64,000 bases of DNA. Origin: JAEZHK01 sp964575255. GTDB taxonomy: Bacteria; Bacillota; Clostridia; Christensenellales; Aristaeellaceae. Numbering within the stretch: the stretch's first letter is position 1; every line of letters starts with the position of its first letter. Below the pieces are notes generated by a model that was given only the letters and a program-made list of their open reading frames with translations, did not search any database and was not told where the DNA came from. The DNA lies in the NCBI GenBank assembly GCA_964575255.1, contig CAZNPZ010000008.1:1-64000 (forward strand), read 5' to 3'. The translations under genes and the position numbers were made by a program. This document shows, one piece after another, positions 60,122-64,000 of this stretch.

Positions 60122-61174
60122 TTAGAACATCAGCATGAACAGTTTTGCCATTAAAAAACCGAGGAGCCCGCAGCCGGGGAACGTCAGAAACCAGGTTAAG
60201 ACCATTTCGCGCACGATGCTCCAGTTAACCTGCTTCAGGTTTTTCGCCGCGCCCACGCCCATGATCGCCGTGGTCTTGGTGTGGGTGGTGGACACCGGGA
60301 TGCCGGTGACCGACGAGATCAGAAGGCAGCCCGCGGCGGCCAGATCCGCCGAGAAGCCCTGATAGGTGCTGAGCTTGACCATGTCCATGCCCACGGCCTT
60401 GATGATCCGATAGCCGCCGATGGACGTCCCAAGGCCCATCACCAGCGCGCACAGAACCATCAGCCACAACGGGATGATGACATTGATCGGGCCGGTCTGG
60501 CCTTTGGTCAGGAACATACCCAGCAGGAACACGCTCATGAATTTTTGGCCGTCCTGCGCGCCGTGCATGAAGGCCATCGCGGCCGCGCCGCCCACCTGCG
60601 CCTGTTTGAAAAATTTGTTTGTTTTCCGCCGGTCGGTGCGGCGGGAGAAGAGCTCCACCAGTTTGACCGTCACCCAGCCCATCACGAAGCCCAGGATGGA
60701 CGAGAGTACCAGGCCGTAGATGACCTTGATCCACTCCGCTCCGTTGATGCCGCCCATGCCGCCCTGTAGCGCGATGGCCGCGCCGGACAGGCCCGCGATC
60801 AGCGCATGGCTCTCGCTGGTGGGGATACCAAAGCGCCACGCGGCGACCGCCCACGCGACGATGGCGACCAGCGCCGCGCACAGAGCGTACAGCGCGTCAC
60901 TGGAATTGCCCTGAAAGTCTACCATATAGAAGACCGTCTCCGCGACCTTCTGGTTGACCATCGTCATCACCAGCACACCCAGCAGGTTGAAGATCGCGGC
61001 CATGATGATGGATGCGCCCGGACGCATCGCGCGCGTCGACACGCAGGTGGCGATGGCGTTGGGGGCATCGGTCCAGCCGTTGACCAGAATGACCGCCAGC
61101 GTCAGAGCTGTCGTGACGATCAGCGCCGGGGAAGCCGCAAGCTGGCCAATAAAGTCGGTGAGTGAAATGTGCAT
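60122..61174 (-). CDS. pit: Inorganic phosphate transporter, Pit family
   Basis: A 350-residue membrane protein with about ten hydrophobic segments that imports phosphate (as metal phosphate) using the proton or sodium gradient. The two inverted family signatures are present: NGWTDAPNAIATCVSTRAM near the N-terminus and AAAMAFMHGAQDGQKFMSVF in the middle. Other segments are GIPTSESHALIAGLSGAAIA and GIPVSTTHTKTTAIMGVGAA. Length is that of the shorter bacterial Pit form. ATG 61174 follows GGGGGAATGG. A minus-strand extended -10 (TGGTATAAT, TATAAT at 61215-61210) lies about 36 bp upstream. It is followed by the DUF47 gene, the normal arrangement for this system. Confidence 0.95.
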   Translation of the reverse strand: MHISLTDFIGQLAASPALIVTTALTLAVILVNGWTDAPNAIATCVSTRAMRPGASIIMAAIFNLLGVLVMTMVNQKVAETVFYMVDFQGNSSDALYALCAALVAIVAWAVAAWRFGIPTSESHALIAGLSGAAIALQGGMGGINGAEWIKVIYGLVLSSILGFVMGWVTVKLVELFSRRTDRRKTNKFFKQAQVGGAAAMAFMHGAQDGQKFMSVFLLGMFLTKGQTGPINVIIPLWLMVLCALVMGLGTSIGGYRIIKAVGMDMVKLSTYQGFSADLAAAGCLLISSVTGIPVSTTHTKTTAIMGVGAAKNLKQVNWSIVREMVLTWFLTFPGCGLLGFLMAKLFMLMF

Positions 61175-61209
61175 TCGATTCCATTCCCCCGCATTGTCAA
61201 ATCCGATTG

Positions 61210-61215
61210 ATTATA
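61210..61215 (-). promoter_or_regulatory. Extended -10 promoter of the pit-DUF47 operon
   Basis: TGGTATAAT on the minus strand (TATAAT 61215-61210), without a clear -35. It is the best candidate in the 331-bp divergent region shared with the ligase gene. Confidence 0.5.
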
Positions 61216-61416
61216 CCACGCCAACTATCAAAATTGGATCAGATGTCTGTTAAAATTACAGCTTATGAGCCAAAACGAGTTGTTTCCTGGTGGAAAACCG
61301 CCGGATTTGTCGCAAAGAATCCTCGGAAACGGACATGCGCGAAAGAGCGGGAGGATGGTTTTTTTTCCTCCGTAGGAGTCGCGAAAACTTGGCTGAAAAA
61401 CGCCGAAAATATGTTG

Positions 61417-61445
61417 TTGACATTCGGGGAGGACGGATTTATAAT
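61417..61445 (+). promoter_or_regulatory. Consensus sigma-A promoter of the ligase-aminomutase operon
   Basis: TTGACA (61417-61422) and TATAAT (61440-61445) match the vegetative consensus perfectly with a 17-bp spacer, 60 bp upstream of the ligase ATG. This predicts strong constitutive transcription. Confidence 0.9.
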
Positions 61446-61505
61446 ACGGCAGGATTTTCCTGAAATTCTTATTTTTGCATTCGGAAAGGCGCGGGACTTG
61501 GGGAT

Positions 61506-62561
61506 ATGGAAACACTTGACGTAGAGGTTCCTCTCGCCCGAAAACTAGGCTCCATCGCGCTCCTGTACAACCTGAAGAAGGGCGTTCGCGCCCTGACGCC
61601 TGACGCCGAAGCAGAGTACGACTCCATCGACACCGTTCACGCGATCCGGACTGAGCTTGAAAAAGCGGGGCTTTCTGTCGAATTGATCGAGGCCGACCGC
61701 GATCTCCCGGAGCGCCTCCGGGAATGCCGCGCCGACATTGCGTTCAACATCGCCGAAGGCCTGTCGGGTCGCGGCCGTGAAGCGCAGATTCCTGCTCTTC
61801 TCAACATGCTGGGCATGCCGTTCACCGGCTCGGATGAGACCGCACTGGCCGTCGCGCTGGACAAGGCGCTTTGCAAGAAACTGGCCGCGGCCAGCCGCGT
61901 GCGCACGCCCAGGTTCAAGGTGGTCGGGTCGGGCGAAAAAGCGCGGGGGCTTCGGTTTCCTGTCATCGTCAAGCCCAACGCGGAAGGTTCCAGCAAGGGC
62001 GTCGGCGAAGCGTGCGTGGTGGACGGCGTAAAAGCTCTGGATGCGCTCATCCAAAAGAATCTAAAGCTCTACGGCGGCGAGATGCTGGCGGAAGAGTATA
62101 TCCCTGGCCGCGAATTCACGGTGGGTCTCCTTGGAAACGGGGAAACCTTACGCGTCTTCGAGCCGATGGAGATCGTCTATACCCGCGCGACGCAGGGGGA
62201 TTACCACGTCTACAGCTATAAGGTCAAGCAGGAATACCAGAAATACGTACGCTACGACTGCCCTGCGGACATAACTCCGGACACCGCCCGCGAAATGAAG
62301 GACATGGCCGCGCGCGTGTTTCGCATGCTGGGCTGCCGAGACCTCGCGCGCGTGGACTTCCGCCTGGACAAAGAGGAAAGACCTTGGTTCATTGAGATCA
62401 ATCCCCTGCCGGGGCTGGCGCCCGGGTACAGCGACTATCCCATGCTGACCCAGTTCCAGGGCGTCGCCTATGGCGACCTGATCCGCTCAGTTCTCGCGGC
62501 CGCGGCCAGGCGCTGCGGCTTTGCGTGCGGATGGGAGGGGAACCCGCGTGACCGCTACTGA
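61506..62561 (+). CDS. D-alanine--D-alanine ligase-like ATP-grasp protein
   Basis: A 351-residue ATP-grasp enzyme of the D-Ala-D-Ala ligase superfamily, which joins an amino acid carboxylate to an amine with ATP. Recognisable segments are FNIAEGLSGRGREAQIPALL and LGMPFTGSDETALAVALDKA (substrate and serine-loop region), FPVIVKPNAEGSSKGV (glycine loop), LAEEYIPGREFTVGLLGNGE, ARVDFRLDKEERPWFIEINP (metal ligands) and LPGLAPGYSDYP. True Ddl has a similar layout, but this gene overlaps a lysine 2,3-aminomutase-type gene by 14 bp and is not with cell-wall genes, so a special amino-acid or peptide ligase is possible. The ATG has only a GGGG site, but the promoter upstream is perfect. Confidence 0.85.
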   Translation: METLDVEVPLARKLGSIALLYNLKKGVRALTPDAEAEYDSIDTVHAIRTELEKAGLSVELIEADRDLPERLRECRADIAFNIAEGLSGRGREAQIPALLNMLGMPFTGSDETALAVALDKALCKKLAAASRVRTPRFKVVGSGEKARGLRFPVIVKPNAEGSSKGVGEACVVDGVKALDALIQKNLKLYGGEMLAEEYIPGREFTVGLLGNGETLRVFEPMEIVYTRATQGDYHVYSYKVKQEYQKYVRYDCPADITPDTAREMKDMAARVFRMLGCRDLARVDFRLDKEERPWFIEINPLPGLAPGYSDYPMLTQFQGVAYGDLIRSVLAAAARRCGFACGWEGNPRDRY

Positions 62562-63630
62562 ACGACGAAACGACTGGAAATGGCAGTACGCCCACCGCAT
62601 CACCACTTCCGACCAGCTTGCGAAGATCATCCCGCTGACGGAAACCGAAAAGACGGACATCGACCGGTGCCTTTCGTCCTTCCGCATGGCGATCACGCCC
62701 TACTACGCGTCGCTGATCGATCCGAACGATCCGCTCGACCCGATCCGCATGCAGGCGGTGCCCTCCGGTAAGGAACTGGAAGATTGTCCGGACGACCTGA
62801 GCGATCCTTTGAACGAGACCGGCGACAGCCCCGTTCCCCACATCGTCCATAGGTACCCCGACCGGGCGTTGCTCTTGGTCACTTACCAGTGCGCGATGTA
62901 CTGCCGCCACTGTACGCGGCGGCGCATGGTGGGCGAGGAGGATCGGGTCATCTCCGACAAGGCGCTCGCCCGCGCGCTGGACTACGTCCGCGCGCACCCG
63001 GAGATTCGGGACATCCTGGTTTCGGGCGGCGACCCGCTCACGATGGCGACCGAGCGGCTTGAGCGCATCCTGTCGGCGATCCGGGCGATCCCTCACGTCG
63101 AGATCATCCGCATCGGTACCCGCGTGCCGGTGGTTCTGCCGATGCGCGTTACTGAGGAATTGACAGACATGCTTCGGAAGTACCACCCGATCTGGATCAA
63201 CACCCACTTCAACCACCCCAGGGAGATCACGCCAGAGGCGAAGCGCGCCTGCGAGCAGATCGTCGACGCGGGCATCCCACTGGGCAATCAGAGCGTGCTT
63301 CTGAAGGGTGTCAACGACAGCGCGGATACGATGAAGGAACTGCTTCTGAAGCTGGTGAAGATGCGGGTCAGGCCCTACTACCTGTACCAGTGCGATCTGA
63401 GCCGCGGCATCGCCCACTTCCGAACCCGCGTGGAGACCGGCATCGACATCCTGCATAAGCTCACCGGCAATATCTCCGGCTACGCGCTGCCCCGGTATGT
63501 GATCGACGCGCCGGGCGGCGGCGGCAAGATCCCGCTGCAGTACGAGTATGTTTTGAAAAAGGACGATCAGGAGGTCATGCTGGAGAACTTTCAGGGCAGG
63601 TTGTTCCGATACCCACAACCCAAGACATGA
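62548..63630 (+). CDS. kamA: Lysine 2,3-aminomutase-type radical SAM enzyme
   Basis: A 360-residue KamA-family enzyme: radical SAM plus PLP, moving an amino group from C2 to C3. The cluster motif is LLVTYQCAMYCRHCTRRRMV (CxxxCxxC). The PLP lysine is in IDAPGGGGKIPLQ. The two aspartates that bind the side-chain amine of lysine in the Clostridium subterminale enzyme (Asp293, Asp330) both have equivalents here, in YQCDLSRGIAHF and YVIDAPGGGGK; glutamate 2,3-aminomutases carry Lys and Asn instead. This favours lysine as substrate. It is shorter than classic KamA (about 416) at the C-terminus. The start is GTG 62548, with GGGAGGGG upstream, inside the end of the ligase gene, implying coupled translation. 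Confidence 0.88.
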   Translation: MTATERRNDWKWQYAHRITTSDQLAKIIPLTETEKTDIDRCLSSFRMAITPYYASLIDPNDPLDPIRMQAVPSGKELEDCPDDLSDPLNETGDSPVPHIVHRYPDRALLLVTYQCAMYCRHCTRRRMVGEEDRVISDKALARALDYVRAHPEIRDILVSGGDPLTMATERLERILSAIRAIPHVEIIRIGTRVPVVLPMRVTEELTDMLRKYHPIWINTHFNHPREITPEAKRACEQIVDAGIPLGNQSVLLKGVNDSADTMKELLLKLVKMRVRPYYLYQCDLSRGIAHFRTRVETGIDILHKLTGNISGYALPRYVIDAPGGGGKIPLQYEYVLKKDDQEVMLENFQGRLFRYPQPKT

Positions 63631-63653
63631 TCTGATAGAAAAATTAACCTTAG

Positions 63654-63680
63654 GGAGCGGGCGAATGCGCACTGCTCCTT
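63654..63680 (+). terminator. Possible weak terminator after kamA
   Basis: GGAGC (63654-63658) pairs with GCTCC (63674-63678), with an inner GCG-AATG-CGC hairpin, followed by TTATT. The stem is short and it abuts the next promoter. Confidence 0.4.
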
Positions 63681-63681
63681 A

Positions 63682-63712
63682 TTGACTTGAAGTAAACTTT
63701 AAACTTTATAAT
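63682..63712 (+). promoter_or_regulatory. Second MerR-type promoter (19-bp spacer), upstream of the DUF362-like gene
   Basis: TTGACT (63682-63687) and TATAAT (63707-63712) are 19 bp apart. The spacer contains a dyad of TTGAAGT and ACTTTAA (one mismatch). Layout and bases closely match the promoter at 11123-11153. It is 38 bp upstream of the last gene. Confidence 0.7.
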
Positions 63713-63750
63713 ATGGACAGGAATCCATTTCAACCAGGGAGTGAAGCGTT

Positions 63751-64000
63751 TTGGACAAGTCGAAGGTGTACTTCACGGATTTTCGGACGGTCGCGTCCGG
63801 CGACAGTCTGCCGACCAAGCTGAAGAAGCTGATCAGGAAGGCGGGCATCGGACAGATCGAGATGGATGGCAAATTTGCTGCCATAAAAATGCACTTCGGG
63901 GAGTTGGGCAACATCAGCTACCTGCGCCCCAACTACGCGAAAGCGGTGGCGGACGTCATAAAGGAACTGGGCGGAAAGCCGTTTCTGACCGACTGCAATA
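63751..64000 (+). CDS. DUF362-like protein (ferredoxin-type), 3' end outside the window
   Basis: The first 83 codons of a gene cut by the window edge. The text KVYFTDFRTVASGDSLPTKL, IKMHFGELGNISYLRPNYAK and VADVIKELGGKPFLTDCN is the usual N-terminus of DUF362 proteins, which in Clostridia commonly end in two 4Fe-4S ferredoxin motifs (not visible here). Function is unknown; a redox role is assumed from relatives. The start is a TTG at 63751 with AGGGAG upstream. A MerR-type promoter precedes it, which suggests induction by a small-molecule or redox signal. Confidence 0.8.
   Translation, partial: MDKSKVYFTDFRTVASGDSLPTKLKKLIRKAGIGQIEMDGKFAAIKMHFGELGNISYLRPNYAKAVADVIKELGGKPFLTDCN

Noticed and set aside
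1..64000. tRNA, rRNA, CRISPR arrays, prophage or integrase genes
   Set aside because: Intergenic regions were read by eye on both strands and none showed cloverleaf, rRNA, spacer-repeat or integrase signals; a covariance-model scan could still find a missed small RNA.

Overview
The window is GC-rich DNA with AGGAGG-type ribosome binding sites, frequent GTG/TTG starts, sigma-A style promoters, an ECF-type vitamin transporter subunit, a MocR regulator, a KamA-type aminomutase and several iron alcohol dehydrogenases. This fits a GC-rich Clostridia lineage (Christensenellales or Oscillospirales-like). That placement is inference from gene content; there is no rRNA gene. Three runs of exactly 100 N mark scaffold joins, so this is a draft assembly.

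Layout. 1-1.1 kb: 5' part of a branched-chain amino acid binding protein (minus). 1.3-1.6 kb: transposase fragment. 1.6-6.7 kb: large secreted Big2-domain protein ending in five ~210-residue tandem modules. 7-11 kb: azoreductase, homocysteine methyltransferase and a DUF4256 gene, separated by decayed genes (a CooC/MinD-like ATPase and a clear VOC-family pseudogene). 11.1-14.8 kb: iron alcohol dehydrogenase behind a MerR-type promoter, then two aldo/keto reductases. 14.9-16.6 kb: divergent deoC and PPK2. 16.8-46.3 kb: a membrane-anchored TPR protein and, 64 bp downstream, a giant secreted beta-strand-repeat protein of more than 9,100 codons, broken only by the three assembly gaps.

46.6-52.5 kb: RNase Z-like gene, truncated QueG-like gene, L,D-transpeptidase, DUF1638 protein, and a MocR/PdxR-type regulator divergent from an ECF S component, probably a vitamin B6 regulator-transporter pair. 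52.8-57.3 kb: second iron alcohol dehydrogenase with an SGNH hydrolase, an RsmF-like rRNA methyltransferase, a J-domain protein and a small membrane protein with a Cys/His motif. 57.4-61.2 kb: argS, a DUF47 PhoU-like protein and a Pit phosphate transporter. 61.4-63.6 kb: an ATP-grasp ligase overlapping a lysine 2,3-aminomutase-type gene. The window ends inside a DUF362-like gene with a second MerR-type promoter.

Three items stand out. First, the giant surface or secreted protein, with RTX-like motifs, long super-repeats, an aromatic island and a repeated IGT..PL..VD motif. Second, a ~215-bp dispersed intergenic element present twice (12.5 and 59.3 kb) whose differences keep RNA pairing on one strand. 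Third, a MocR regulator in which the PLP-binding lysine position reads arginine.
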